From NCBI RefSeq assembly GCF_003326475.1, contig NZ_JPWA01000017.1, forward strand, positions 31,312 through 95,311: a DNA stretch of 64,000 bases. The letters run 5' to 3'. Within the stretch, counting starts at the first letter, position 1; every line of letters begins with the position of its first letter. The notes under the pieces are model-generated. The model worked only from the letters and a program-made list of their open reading frames with translations. It did no database searches and was not told the origin of the DNA. The position numbers and the translations under genes were made by a program. The DNA is from Thalassospira xianhensis MCCC 1A02616 (GTDB lineage Bacteria > Pseudomonadota > Alphaproteobacteria > Rhodospirillales > Thalassospiraceae). Of the stretch, positions 36,992-46,462 are shown piece after piece.

Positions 36992-38188
36992 TTGGCCTGC
37001 GACGTGAAGAAGATTGATGTCCTTGTGATTGGTGCCGGTGCCGCCGGCCTTATGTGTGCAATCGAAGCCGGGAAACGCGGCCGTTCGGTTGTAATTGTCG
37101 ATCATTCGGCAAAACCGGCCGAAAAAATCCGGATTTCCGGGGGTGGCCGTTGCAACTTCACCAATCTGCATGCCAGCCCGGAAAACTTCATTTCGCAAAA
37201 CAAGCGTTTCTGTGTTTCGGCGCTTAAACGCTATACGCAGTTTGACTTCATCGATCTGGTCAATCGTTATGACATTGCCTGGCACGAAAAGACGCTGGGT
37301 CAGCTCTTCTGCGATGAATCCTCGTTCCAGATCATCGACATGCTGCTCGATGAATGTGATGCCGCCAATGTCGAGCTGCGCCTGAACACCGAAATCAGCA
37401 ACATCATCCGCCGCGATGATGCCGGGTTCGATGTCACCACACGCACTGGTGCGCAATGGACCTGCCAGTCGCTTGTCGTGGCCTGCGGCGGCCTTTCGAT
37501 TCCCAAAATCGGCGCAACCGGCTTTGGCTATCAGATTGCCCGTCAGTTTGGCATCGACATCGTTCCGACGAGGGCCGCCCTTGTGCCCCTGACCTTTGAT
37601 CCAGATATGCGGGCCGATATGGGTCAGCTTTCCGGCATTTCGGTTGATGCGATTGTCCAGTGCAACAAGAAACAGTTCCGCGAAGGATTGCTGTTCACCC
37701 ACCGCGGGCTAAGCGGCCCGTCCATCCTGCAGATTTCATCCTATTGGGATGAAGGTAACGCCATCACGGTCAACCTGAACCCCGAAGAAGACGCCTTTGA
37801 TCTTCTGAAATCGGCCAAGGCCGAAAGCCCGAAACAGGCCGTGCATAATGTGCTGTCTCGCATTCTGCCAAACCGTCTGGCCCAGATGATCACCGCGCGT
37901 CACGGGCTGGATCGCCCGATCGGCGAAACCGGGGACAAGGCGCTTCGTCTGCTTGCAACCGATGTCAATCAATGGTCGGTCATGCCGCAAGGATCAGAAG
38001 GATACCGCACGGCCGAGGTCACATTGGGCGGGGTCGATACCAACGCCCTGTCATCAAAAACCATGGAATGTCGCGATGTCCCCGGTCTTTATTTCATCGG
38101 CGAAGTCGTCGATGTTACCGGTCATCTTGGCGGCTTCAATTTCCAGTGGGCCTGGTCATCGGGCTGGTCGGCTGGACAAGTCGTCTAG
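36992..38188 (+). CDS. BaiN/RdsA-family (HI0933-like) NAD(P)/FAD-dependent oxidoreductase
   Basis: The 398-residue flavoprotein opens with DVLVIGAGAAGLMCAIEAG, has KIRISGGGRCNFTN, a middle domain and the C-terminal LYFIGEVVDVTGHLGGFNFQ followed by WAWSSG, all typical of the HI0933/YhiN family. Known relatives reduce bile acids or act on unknown substrates. The start is uncertain: TTG at 36992 or GTG at 37004 (KKIDVLVIG); neither has a strong ribosome site. Confidence 0.9.
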   Translation: MACDVKKIDVLVIGAGAAGLMCAIEAGKRGRSVVIVDHSAKPAEKIRISGGGRCNFTNLHASPENFISQNKRFCVSALKRYTQFDFIDLVNRYDIAWHEKTLGQLFCDESSFQIIDMLLDECDAANVELRLNTEISNIIRRDDAGFDVTTRTGAQWTCQSLVVACGGLSIPKIGATGFGYQIARQFGIDIVPTRAALVPLTFDPDMRADMGQLSGISVDAIVQCNKKQFREGLLFTHRGLSGPSILQISSYWDEGNAITVNLNPEEDAFDLLKSAKAESPKQAVHNVLSRILPNRLAQMITARHGLDRPIGETGDKALRLLATDVNQWSVMPQGSEGYRTAEVTLGGVDTNALSSKTMECRDVPGLYFIGEVVDVTGHLGGFNFQWAWSSGWSAGQVV

Positions 38189-38308
38189 GTAATTTCCCCG
38201 TTTGGTCGTAAAATAGTCCGCGGGAACAACTTCCCTTGCCAATCGTTTGATTTTCAAGAACAGCCGACAGCCTTCCTGTCTGCTGACACAGAAAAATGAG
38301 GTTGGGTT

Positions 38309-38491
38309 ATGGAATATGGTGGAATTCTCGGACTGATCATTCTGATTGCCGATATCTGGGCCATCATCAATGTCATGGGCAGCGGTGCCAGCACCGGCTC
38401 GAAAATCATCTGGACGATCCTGATTCTCGTCCTGCCGGTTATTGGCCTGATCATATGGTTCTTTGCCGGACCACGCAGTGGCCGGGTTTAA
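38309..38491 (+). CDS. Small PLDc_N-domain membrane protein
   Basis: The 60-residue protein is two membrane helices (ILGLIILIADIWAIINVMG and IIWTILILVLPVIGLIIWFF) joined by a short loop and ending in a GPRSGRV tail. It matches the phospholipase D nuclease N-terminal (PLDc_N) family, small inner-membrane proteins of unknown role. It has its own terminator. The reading frame, length and motif make it a real gene. Confidence 0.85.
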   Translation: MEYGGILGLIILIADIWAIINVMGSGASTGSKIIWTILILVLPVIGLIIWFFAGPRSGRV

Positions 38492-38516
38492 AACGTATCC
38501 TGATATTTGAATTTTT

Positions 38517-38547
38517 ACGGGCCGACATTTTGTGTCGGCCCGTTTTT
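38517..38547 (+). terminator. Rho-independent terminator after the PLDc_N gene
   Basis: ACGGGCCGACA (38517-38527) pairs with TGTCGGCCCGT (38533-38543) around a five-base loop and is followed by T residues. It sits between this gene and the convergent TRAP permease gene. Confidence 0.9.
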
Positions 38548-38549
38548 CG

Positions 38550-40316
38550 TCATATGCCGACAACAAAAATCGCAAGCAATCCAACCGCGACAAGCCCTGC
38601 GCGAACCGCAATATGTCGCGGCGAGATAATCCCGTATGAAATTGCCGTCAGACCGATCGCAACCTTAAGGGCCGCCGCAATCGCCCAAACCGGATTGGCC
38701 GCAAGATCAATCAGTGACCCGTTCGCGATCATCGCAAGCGGTACGATATAAAGGCCAATCCCCAGCGCCATGGCCGTTCCGGCAACCTTAAGCCAGTTTT
38801 CCTCGACCATGCCCGCAGCAATGAACACCGCCCCGCAAACCGGCGGGGTAATCGTCGACAGCAGGGCAAACCAGAACACGAACAGATGCGCCTGCAACGG
38901 ATCAAGCCCAAGCTCGGTCAGGGCGGGCCCTGCCACCGAAACGCAGATCACATAAGCCGCCGTGGTCGGCACTTCCATGCCAAGGATCAGACACGCAATT
39001 GCGGTCAGAAGCAAGGCAGGCCAAAGCATCCCGCCGGACCCGGACAGCAGAAGCGACGTGATCTTCACGCCAAGCCCGGTCAGGCCCAGAACACCGATCA
39101 CAATCGATGCACACAAAATGATCGCGGCAATCATCGATACCTGCCGCCCGGCACTCAGGCACACCTCGGTAAATCTCTCGCCCGTCCGGGCCAGGCTGAA
39201 TTGCAGATTGCCATCCAAAAACAGCAACGCCGCACCGGCAATCATCGCAAGACAGGCGGCATATTGCGGCGTATAGCCACCGCCAAACATGCCCCAAAGC
39301 AGGATCGCAAACGGCACAAGGAAGAAGGCGGAGGTCACAATCACCGCACGCGTATCAGGCCGGTCTTTTTCCGGCACGCCCGGAAGATCATAGCGCAGCG
39401 CAAAGGCATTGATCCCGACCCAGACCGCCAGAAAGTAAAGGATCGCTGGCAGAATGGCGGCCACCATGATCTCGACATAGGGCCGCCCGGTCAGCTCGAC
39501 CATGACAAACGCCCCTGCCCCCATCAATGGCGGCATGATCTGCCCGCCGGACGATGCCACCGCCTCGACCGCGGCAGCCAGTCTTTTGGGATAGCCAAGC
39601 TTGGTCATGGCCGGAAGCGTGATCGCCCCGGTGGACGCCACATTGGCCGATGCGGACCCGGAAATGGATCCGAACAACGCCGATGAGATCACCGAAACCT
39701 TGGCCGCCCCACCGCGCAGCCGACCTGCGGCCGCACCAGCCACATTCATAAAGCCCTGCCCGGCTTCGCCGCCATTCAGGATCGCGCCAAAAATCACAAA
39801 GATCGCAACGATGCTGACCGAAACCCCGGTCAGGCTGCCCCAAAGGCCGCCCTCGGCAATGGTCAGCGTGCCCAGCATGCTTTCAATCGGAAGGCCACCA
39901 TGGCCGAATTCACCGGGGATATATTCGCCAAAGAACCCATAAAGCAGCGCAATCGCCGCCACACTTGGCAACGGCCATCCAATCGCACGACGTGCCATTT
40001 CAAGAACGATGACCAAAAGGGCAAATGATATCGCGATCTGCAAATTCCCGACCAGAAACCCGTATTGATCGCCCAGCATGCTGTGATTGAACGCCACCCA
40101 CAAACACGCCCCAAGCCCGATCACCGTCAGGATCAACCCGCTGATTTTCTGCCACGGCGTTTTGGCAACAAACACCAACGCCCACGGCAGGGCCAAAGCC
40201 ATATGCAACGGCCGACTGACCAGATTGGGGACAAGCCCCGAAAAAATCAGCCAAAGATGAAAAAAGATGGATACCGCGCCAAGCGCAATCCAGAAAGGGC
40301 GGGAAACAGCAGACAT
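38550..40316 (-). CDS. TRAP transporter fused permease (DctQM type)
   Basis: The 588-residue membrane protein combines the small DctQ-like and the large DctM-like subunits, with some sixteen hydrophobic segments. The DctM part shows GGEAGQGFMNVAGAAAGRLR, FGSISGSASANVASTGAITLPAM, SSGGQIMPPLMGAGAFVM and LILGMEVPTTAAYVICVSVA. It uses an ion gradient to import an organic acid delivered by the TAXI binding protein encoded 78 bases upstream. Fused permeases are the usual partners of TAXI proteins. ATG at 40316 has an AGGA site. Confidence 0.94.
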   Translation of the reverse strand: MSAVSRPFWIALGAVSIFFHLWLIFSGLVPNLVSRPLHMALALPWALVFVAKTPWQKISGLILTVIGLGACLWVAFNHSMLGDQYGFLVGNLQIAISFALLVIVLEMARRAIGWPLPSVAAIALLYGFFGEYIPGEFGHGGLPIESMLGTLTIAEGGLWGSLTGVSVSIVAIFVIFGAILNGGEAGQGFMNVAGAAAGRLRGGAAKVSVISSALFGSISGSASANVASTGAITLPAMTKLGYPKRLAAAVEAVASSGGQIMPPLMGAGAFVMVELTGRPYVEIMVAAILPAILYFLAVWVGINAFALRYDLPGVPEKDRPDTRAVIVTSAFFLVPFAILLWGMFGGGYTPQYAACLAMIAGAALLFLDGNLQFSLARTGERFTEVCLSAGRQVSMIAAIILCASIVIGVLGLTGLGVKITSLLLSGSGGMLWPALLLTAIACLILGMEVPTTAAYVICVSVAGPALTELGLDPLQAHLFVFWFALLSTITPPVCGAVFIAAGMVEENWLKVAGTAMALGIGLYIVPLAMIANGSLIDLAANPVWAIAAALKVAIGLTAISYGIISPRHIAVRAGLVAVGLLAIFVVGI

Positions 40317-40344
40317 CGTAATCCTGATACGTCCGATAAAGAAC

Positions 40345-40367
40345 GGCCCGGCTGTGGCGGCCGGGCC
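40345..40367 (-). promoter_or_regulatory. Intercistronic hairpin between TAXI binding-protein and permease genes
   Basis: GGCCCGGC (40345-40352) pairs perfectly with GCCGGGCC (40360-40367) around a seven-base loop. No long T run follows on the minus strand. It may stabilise the upstream mRNA so that more binding protein than permease is made. Confidence 0.55.
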
Positions 40368-40394
40368 TGTCATCACATTATTTCAATGCGGCAA

Positions 40395-41357
40395 TCAATT
40401 CTGATCGTCGCGCACCGGGAAACCGGCTTCGGCGTAATAACGAAGTGCGCCGGGGTGGATTTTACCCTTGATATTGGCAAGCATCTCCTGGGTCACACCT
40501 TTCCACCATGACGCGTTCGAGCTCATGGCGGATTTCTGATCCCAATAGGTCTTGGTCAGCTGATAGGCGGTTTCATCATCCATCTGGGTCGTTGCATAGG
40601 CAACCACCGACAGGGAAGACGTGCGGATATCATCCTTCTGCCCGTTATAGGTCCCGGCCGGGATCACCGTCAGATCGCGCTTGGTCATCGCAAGCTGCTC
40701 ATCTGAAAGCGACAGGATATTCACATCCGTGCCTGCCGCGGCCTCGATCACGTTCGGCGCGGGCCAGGAACCGGCCGTTACAAAGCCGTCAATCTGCCCG
40801 TTTTTAAGGGCGGCCACGGCGTTCGAAAGTTCCGCTTCGGACAGTTTAACCTTGTCAGTCAGGCCAAACAGCTCAAGGTACTTTTCACCCTCGGTCGCCC
40901 CGAACGATCCTTTACCCAGAAGGATGGTCTTGCCTTCAAGCCCGGCGAAGTCGGTCACACCGACATCTGCACGCATCACGAAATGCATGGTCAGTGATGG
41001 AATCGGGAACAGGGCCCGGACCTCGTTGAACTTTTCGGTCGGACGTCCTTCAAAGGCACCCTTGCCAGCCTGTGCAAGGCCAACAAGTGCCGGCGGGCTT
41101 GTGAAAACGTAATTGCCCGGGCGAACCGATGCTTCCATCACGTTCTGAACCGATCCCTGGCTTTCCTCGACCGTAACGATGATCTCGCCGTCCGTACCGG
41201 TCTTGATTGCTTCGGCAAACTGGGCGGCCATCTGATAATAAGACGACGCGGCCTTGGCCGATTTGAAAGTAACGCGGGTTTCTGCCTGGGCGGCACTTAC
41301 CGCCGACAGGGCAACAATACCGGTCGCGATTGCGCCGATTGTACGAAGAATGTTCAA
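40395..41357 (-). CDS. TAXI-family TRAP transporter solute-binding protein
   Basis: The 320-residue periplasmic protein starts with a signal peptide (cleavage near SAAQA) and has the TAXI (TRAP-associated extracytoplasmic immunogenic) fold: SSYYQMAAQFAEAI, EESQGSVQNVMEASVRPGNY, LLGKGSFGATEGEKYLE and GQIDGFVTAGSWPAPNV. The start is read as TTG at 41355-41357, because a near-consensus GGGGAGGAAACC site lies directly before it; the only in-frame ATG is distant and would spoil the signal peptide. It delivers a ligand, unknown here, to the fused permease. Confidence 0.92.
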   Translation of the reverse strand: MNILRTIGAIATGIVALSAVSAAQAETRVTFKSAKAASSYYQMAAQFAEAIKTGTDGEIIVTVEESQGSVQNVMEASVRPGNYVFTSPPALVGLAQAGKGAFEGRPTEKFNEVRALFPIPSLTMHFVMRADVGVTDFAGLEGKTILLGKGSFGATEGEKYLELFGLTDKVKLSEAELSNAVAALKNGQIDGFVTAGSWPAPNVIEAAAGTDVNILSLSDEQLAMTKRDLTVIPAGTYNGQKDDIRTSSLSVVAYATTQMDDETAYQLTKTYWDQKSAMSSNASWWKGVTQEMLANIKGKIHPGALRYYAEAGFPVRDDQN

Positions 41358-41801
41358 GGTTTCCTCCCCTTGCAGAACCCGGGCACCGGTCGGTTTGCAA
41401 ATACCGAACTTGGGTACGGATCGGGCCAATAGTGGCGATCAACGCAAAAACCCGCCCCGAAGCGGGCCGATTTTGGCAAATTGTATCCAATTGCAAGTCA
41501 TAGAGCGCATCAAAGGGGCGAAGGTCAAGCCGGTTATTCATCAAAGGTAACCTTCACCGGTGCAAGTTTACCCCATTTTCACATGGCAGTTGCGCAAAAC
41601 CGGTACTGTTCGCGGCAGGGCTTCGGCTTTAATGCAATCCGTGAAATTCTGCGGAACATCGTATGTGCCGTAACGTTCGATCCATCACACACCCGACAGG
41701 ATCGACAAGACCTTTCAGATCAGCGCCTTGTAAAGATTGACAGGGTTCCCGACCATCGCGCAGGGTAACACCTGCAAGCGCCATTACCACCAGAGGATCC
41801 G
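41358..41801. other. 444-base intergenic region with a leader hairpin
   Basis: No gene is seen. On the minus strand CCCGC (41466-41462) pairs with GCGGG (41455-41451), followed by TTTTT (41450-41446), a terminator-like element about 90 bases before the TAXI start; it could be a leader attenuator or end a divergent transcript. TTGACA occurs at 41737-41742 before the MFS gene without a convincing -10. Confidence 0.35.
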
Positions 41802-43166
41802 ATGCCGCGTTCGCCGGTCGCACTGATCATCGCATTGTCTGCGACATTGTTTGCAGCCTTCACGCTCAATACCGGGGCTTCGCTGCAATCCTCGTTGCTG
41901 GCTTTGCGCGCCTCGTCCGAGGGCTTTGCACCGATCTATACCGGTATCATCATGGCATCCTATTATGCCGGGTTTATCGGCGGGATCATCTGGGGGGCCG
42001 GGCTTGTCAACCGTGTGGGGCATATCCGGACCTTTGCCGCACTGGCATCGACCGGATCAGCGATTACGCTTTTGCATGCCGTGTTTGTTGACCCGATTAC
42101 CTGGTCGCTGTTCCGCGCCATGACGGGCCTGTGCATTTCGGCCCTGTATCTGGTGATTGAAAGCTGGCTGAACGAACAGGTCGACAACACATCGCGCGGC
42201 GGCATGATCGCGTCCTACATGACCGTATCTCTCGCGGGTCTTGCCATCGGGCAGTTGTTGCTGAACGTGTCACCGATTGGCAGCTTCGAACTGTTCACGG
42301 TGGCATCGGTCCTGCTGTCGCTTTCTCTGGTGCCGATTGCCCTGACCCGGCAACCCCCGCCCGCTGCGGTCAGTGGCGCGCGCATGAAATTCCGCGAACT
42401 ATACGCCATTTCGCCGCTGGGTTTTGTCGCCGCAGCCGGCAGTGGCGTTCTTTCCGGTGCGATTTACGGTGTCGGTCCGATCTTTGCGTCCAATCTGGGC
42501 CTTGCAACCAATGACGTCGCGAACTTCATGGCCTTTGTCATTCTGGGCGGGATGATCATGCAGTGGCCGATTGGCCGTCTGTCGGACATGGTTCCCCGCC
42601 AGTATGTCATGATCGCCGTGCTGATCGGGCTTGCAATCTGCGGATTGTTCCCGCTGGTCGCGCCCGAACTTGTCCGCGGGAATCTGACTGTCTGGGGTGC
42701 TATCATCGGCATCTTCATCATGCCGGTTTATGGCCTGTCGGTCGCCTATGTGAATGACTATCTGCAACCCGATCAGATCGTTTCGGCATCCGGTGGCCTT
42801 TTGATCATTTATGGCGGGTCTGCTGCAACCGGGCCAATCATCGGATCGCTTGCCATCGGGCATTTTGGTCCCTGGGGCATGCCGGTTCTGTTTGCGATTG
42901 TCGGCATACTGGTCGCAAGCTTTGCCATCTATCGTGCCGGTTTCGGTCGCCGTATCTCGATCGAGGAACAGGGCCAGTTTGTTGCGGTACCGCGCACCAC
43001 GCCCATGGCACTTGAACTTTCCCCGATCACCGATGACATCGTCGAGGAAGAAGACGGAAGCGGTTCACACGCCGCAGACAGGGGCGAGGATGTCGCCCCT
43101 CGCAGCACAGAAGAAACAGCTGCGGAAAAGGCACCGGAAGCCGATCAGAATACCGGCAGACAGTAA
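41802..43166 (+). CDS. MFS transporter
   Basis: The 454-residue protein has about twelve membrane helices of the major facilitator superfamily: [85 protein letters not shown] and [10 protein letters not shown] match a family of small MFS proteins related to YcaD. The C-terminal 60 residues are hydrophilic and acidic (EEEDGSGSH). An AGAGGA site precedes the ATG. The substrate is unknown; it is divergent from the TAXI-TRAP operon. Confidence 0.9.
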   Translation: MPRSPVALIIALSATLFAAFTLNTGASLQSSLLALRASSEGFAPIYTGIIMASYYAGFIGGIIWGAGLVNRVGHIRTFAALASTGSAITLLHAVFVDPITWSLFRAMTGLCISALYLVIESWLNEQVDNTSRGGMIASYMTVSLAGLAIGQLLLNVSPIGSFELFTVASVLLSLSLVPIALTRQPPPAAVSGARMKFRELYAISPLGFVAAAGSGVLSGAIYGVGPIFASNLGLATNDVANFMAFVILGGMIMQWPIGRLSDMVPRQYVMIAVLIGLAICGLFPLVAPELVRGNLTVWGAIIGIFIMPVYGLSVAYVNDYLQPDQIVSASGGLLIIYGGSAATGPIIGSLAIGHFGPWGMPVLFAIVGILVASFAIYRAGFGRRISIEEQGQFVAVPRTTPMALELSPITDDIVEEEDGSGSHAADRGEDVAPRSTEETAAEKAPEADQNTGRQ

Positions 43167-43290
43167 ACCCGCGGCTTTGCCGCAATGTCGCCCGGCCATC
43201 TATCGTTTCGCAACTTTTGATATCGTTTCCACAATACGGAAAACATCCCACGAAAGTGAAACCGGCTGTGGACCCTGCCCGCTTACAGCC

Positions 43291-43312
43291 CATATGTTGT
43301 GACAAACATATG
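43291..43312. promoter_or_regulatory. Palindrome upstream of glcB (candidate operator)
   Basis: CATATGTT (43291-43298), GTGACA, then AACATATG (43305-43312): perfect 8-base arms centred about 62 bases before the glcB ATG. It is well placed for a repressor or activator of malate synthase. Confidence 0.5.
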
Positions 43313-43363
43313 CATCGGTCACATCCGGCCTTGCGCAAGACTTCAAGCCTGTCGAGAGGAAAC

Positions 43364-45556
43364 ATGACCCAACGTATCACCAAAGGCGGCCTTAAGATTG
43401 CAATCGTTCTGCATGATCTGGTTGCCAACGAAATCACCCCGGGCACCGGTGTCTCCTCCGATCAGTTCTGGGCATCGTTCGAAAAGCTCGTAAACGAGCT
43501 TGGCCCCCGGAACCGTTCGCTTCTGGCCAAGCGCGATGAATTGCAGGCCAAAATCGACGAATGGCACCTGTCCCGGCAGGATCAGGCCCGCGATCCGCTG
43601 GCCTACAAGGAATTCCTCAAGGAAATCGGCTATCTTCTGCCGGAAGGCGACGATTTCTATATCTCGACCACCAATGTCGATCCGGAAATCGCCCGCGTCG
43701 CCGGTCCGCAGCTTGTCGTGCCGGTGATGAATGCGCGCTACGCGCTCAACGCGGCCAATGCCCGCTGGGGCAGCCTGTATGACGCGCTCTATGGCACGGA
43801 TGTCATCGACGATGCCGATGGCAAGGAAAAGACCAAAGGTTTTAATGCCAAGCGCGGGGCTGCCGTTGTGGCCTACGCCGCAAAATTCCTTGATCAGGCA
43901 GTACCGCTAGCCAATGGCAAACATGCAGACGCCGCCAAATACGAAGTCCGCGAAGACGGGTCTGGATGGTGGACTTTGGCGGTAACCCTGTCAGACGGCA
44001 GCGAAACATCGCTGGCACAGCCATCGCAATTCATCGGCTATAACGAAAAAGACGGCGCCCTTTCCGAAGTCCTTCTGCGCAATCACGGTCTGCATCTTGA
44101 AATCCGGATCGATCCATCACACCCGATTGGCAAAAGCCATGCGGCGGGTGTTTGCGATGTGATCATGGAATCCGCCCTGACCACCATTCAGGATTGCGAG
44201 GATTCCGTTGCCGCCGTCGATGCCGAAGACAAGGTTGTCGTCTATCGCAACTGGCTTGGCCTGATGAAAGGCACGCTGGAAGAAAGCTTTGAAAAGGGTG
44301 GCAAAACCGTTACCCGCCGCCTCAACCCGGATCGTTCCTATCAGGGCTTTGATGGCAATGACGTTGTTCTGCCGGGACGCAGCCTGATGCTGGTGCGCAA
44401 TGTCGGCCACCTGATGACAAGCGATGCGGTGCTTGACGCCAATGGCAACGAAGTCCCCGAAGGCTTCCTTGATGCGATGTTTACCAGCCTGATCGCCAAG
44501 CACGATATTGATGGCAACAGCAGCGTTTCAAACTCGCGCCATGGCAGTGTTTATATCGTGAAGCCGAAAATGCACGGCCCCGAAGAAGTCGCGTTGACCA
44601 ATGATCTGTTTGCCTTTGTCGAACGTGAAATCGGCCTGCCGGAAAATACCCTTAAGGTCGGCATCATGGACGAGGAACGCCGCACCACGGTGAACCTCAA
44701 GGAATGCATCCGCGCGGCCCAGGATCGTGTTGTTTTCATCAATACCGGGTTCCTTGACCGCACCGGTGATGAAATCCATACCAGCATGGAAGCAGGCCCG
44801 GTCGTTCGCAAGGAAGCGATGAAAGACCAGTACTGGATTTCGGCCTATGAAAACTGGAACGTTGATGTCGGCCTTGAATGCGGCATGAAGGGCATTGCCC
44901 AGATCGGCAAGGGCATGTGGGCCAAACCTGATCGCATGGCCGAAATGATGACCGCAAAAATCGGCCATCCGAAGGCCGGGGCAAACTGCGCATGGGTTCC
45001 ATCCCCCACCGCGGCAACCCTGCATGCGATGCATTACCATCAGATTGATGTCCGTGCCGTACAGGACGAAGTCGGCAAACGCGAACGCGCCAGCCTTGAT
45101 GACATCCTCTCGATCCCGCGCCTTGGCGATATCAAACCGATGCCAAGCGAAATCCAGGAAGAACTCGATAACAACGCACAGGGTATCCTTGGCTATGTTG
45201 TCCGCTGGATCGATGCCGGGGTTGGCTGTTCCAAGGTGCCCGATATCAATGATGTCGGCCTGATGGAAGACCGCGCAACATTGCGTATCTCCAGCCAGCA
45301 TATCGCCAACTGGCTCCATCACGGTCTTTGCACCAAGGATCAGGTGATGGAAACCATGAAACGCATGGCCGCCGTCGTTGACAAACAGAACGAAGGCGAT
45401 CCGGAATATCGCAACATGGCACCGAACTTTGATGACAGTGTTGCCTTTGCCGCCGCATGTGATCTGGTGTTCAAAGGCCGCGAACAGCCCAATGGCTATA
45501 CCGAGCCGGTCCTGCATGCCCGTCGCCGCGAAGCAAAGGCGAAATACGGGGCATAA
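43364..45556 (+). CDS. glcB: Malate synthase G
   Basis: The 730-residue enzyme is full length for the G form. Recognisable segments are [95 protein letters not shown] and [20 protein letters not shown]. It condenses glyoxylate with acetyl-CoA to malate. ATG at 43364 has a GAGAGGA site. No isocitrate lyase gene is in the window, so it may serve glycolate or glyoxylate use as well as acetate growth. Confidence 0.97.
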   Translation: MTQRITKGGLKIAIVLHDLVANEITPGTGVSSDQFWASFEKLVNELGPRNRSLLAKRDELQAKIDEWHLSRQDQARDPLAYKEFLKEIGYLLPEGDDFYISTTNVDPEIARVAGPQLVVPVMNARYALNAANARWGSLYDALYGTDVIDDADGKEKTKGFNAKRGAAVVAYAAKFLDQAVPLANGKHADAAKYEVREDGSGWWTLAVTLSDGSETSLAQPSQFIGYNEKDGALSEVLLRNHGLHLEIRIDPSHPIGKSHAAGVCDVIMESALTTIQDCEDSVAAVDAEDKVVVYRNWLGLMKGTLEESFEKGGKTVTRRLNPDRSYQGFDGNDVVLPGRSLMLVRNVGHLMTSDAVLDANGNEVPEGFLDAMFTSLIAKHDIDGNSSVSNSRHGSVYIVKPKMHGPEEVALTNDLFAFVEREIGLPENTLKVGIMDEERRTTVNLKECIRAAQDRVVFINTGFLDRTGDEIHTSMEAGPVVRKEAMKDQYWISAYENWNVDVGLECGMKGIAQIGKGMWAKPDRMAEMMTAKIGHPKAGANCAWVPSPTAATLHAMHYHQIDVRAVQDEVGKRERASLDDILSIPRLGDIKPMPSEIQEELDNNAQGILGYVVRWIDAGVGCSKVPDINDVGLMEDRATLRISSQHIANWLHHGLCTKDQVMETMKRMAAVVDKQNEGDPEYRNMAPNFDDSVAFAAACDLVFKGREQPNGYTEPVLHARRREAKAKYGA

Positions 45557-45575
45557 AAGCCACCAATAGCGCACG

Positions 45576-45611
45576 AAAAAGGCCGCCCGAAACATGTCGG
45601 GCGGCCTTTTT
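45576..45611. terminator. Bidirectional terminator between glcB and map
   Basis: AAAAAGGCCGCCCGA (45576-45590) pairs perfectly with TCGGGCGGCCTTTTT (45597-45611). T runs on both strands let it serve glcB and the convergent map gene. Confidence 0.92.
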
Positions 45612-45647
45612 CATATCGATCATGATGCGCAATATGAATCGGTCGGC

Positions 45648-46397
45648 TTATCCGCCCAATGTCATGATTTCATAGCCATTCTGGGTCACCACCAGCGTAT
45701 GCTCATACTGCACGGTGGGTGCGCCGGTATCAGCATAGAGCGTCCAGCCATCATCCCCATCAAGCGCCCAGTTGGCACCTCGCGACAGGAACGGCTCGAT
45801 CGTGATGACCTGACCTTTTTTCAACGACCGGCGTTCGCGCGGATCATCCCATGTCGGGATGGTTTCCGGTGCTTCGTGCAATGATTTGCCGATCCCGTGG
45901 CTGGCCAGATTTTTAATCAGGCTGTAGCCGCCCTTCCGGGCAAAGTTCTCGATCCTAAGGCCGATTTCACGGATCGGAGCCTTGTCGCGCACGACTTTGA
46001 TCCCCGCCCACATTGCCTTTTTGCCATCGTCGCACAGCTTTACGATTTCGGGGCGCGGGGTGCCGACGATAAAGCTGGCACCCGTATCGGAAAAATAGCC
46101 ATCAAGCGACGCGGAAACATCGATATTCACAAGGTCCCCATCCGCCAGAACCCGGTCACCAGGAATGCCGTGTGCGACTTCTTCATTCACACTGATGCAG
46201 GTCGCACCGGGGAAGTCATATTCGCTTTCGGGTGCGGAAACCGCCCCGGCATCTTCAAGGACCTTGCGGCCAATGGCATCCAGTTCGGCGGTGGTCATTC
46301 CGGCAACGGCCGCAGCCCCCATCACGTCACGCGCACGCGCACAGATGCGTCCGATACGGCGCAGATGTTCAAGTTCGGTTTCTGATGAAATGGTCAT
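45648..46397 (-). CDS. map: Methionine aminopeptidase type I
   Basis: The 249-residue metalloprotease has the pita-bread motifs: ISVNEEVAHGIPGDR, the metal aspartates in VNIDVSASLDGYFSDTGASF, the histidine in NLASHGIGKSLHEAP, and glutamates in VITIEPFL and VQYEHTLVV. It removes the initiator methionine from new proteins. ATG at 46397 fits the family N-terminus; a longer frame extends upstream. Confidence 0.95.
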   Translation of the reverse strand: MTISSETELEHLRRIGRICARARDVMGAAAVAGMTTAELDAIGRKVLEDAGAVSAPESEYDFPGATCISVNEEVAHGIPGDRVLADGDLVNIDVSASLDGYFSDTGASFIVGTPRPEIVKLCDDGKKAMWAGIKVVRDKAPIREIGLRIENFARKGGYSLIKNLASHGIGKSLHEAPETIPTWDDPRERRSLKKGQVITIEPFLSRGANWALDGDDGWTLYADTGAPTVQYEHTLVVTQNGYEIMTLGG

Positions 46398-46462
46398 GGA
46401 TTGCTTAATGCTTAGCAATCCCCGCCAAGTCAAGCCATTGGATGGTCATATCTGACCCGATT

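Noticed and set aside
37736..39843. Several 80-150 codon frames opposite the BaiN-like and TRAP permease genes
   Set aside because: All lie inside well-supported genes on the other strand and show no domain pattern.
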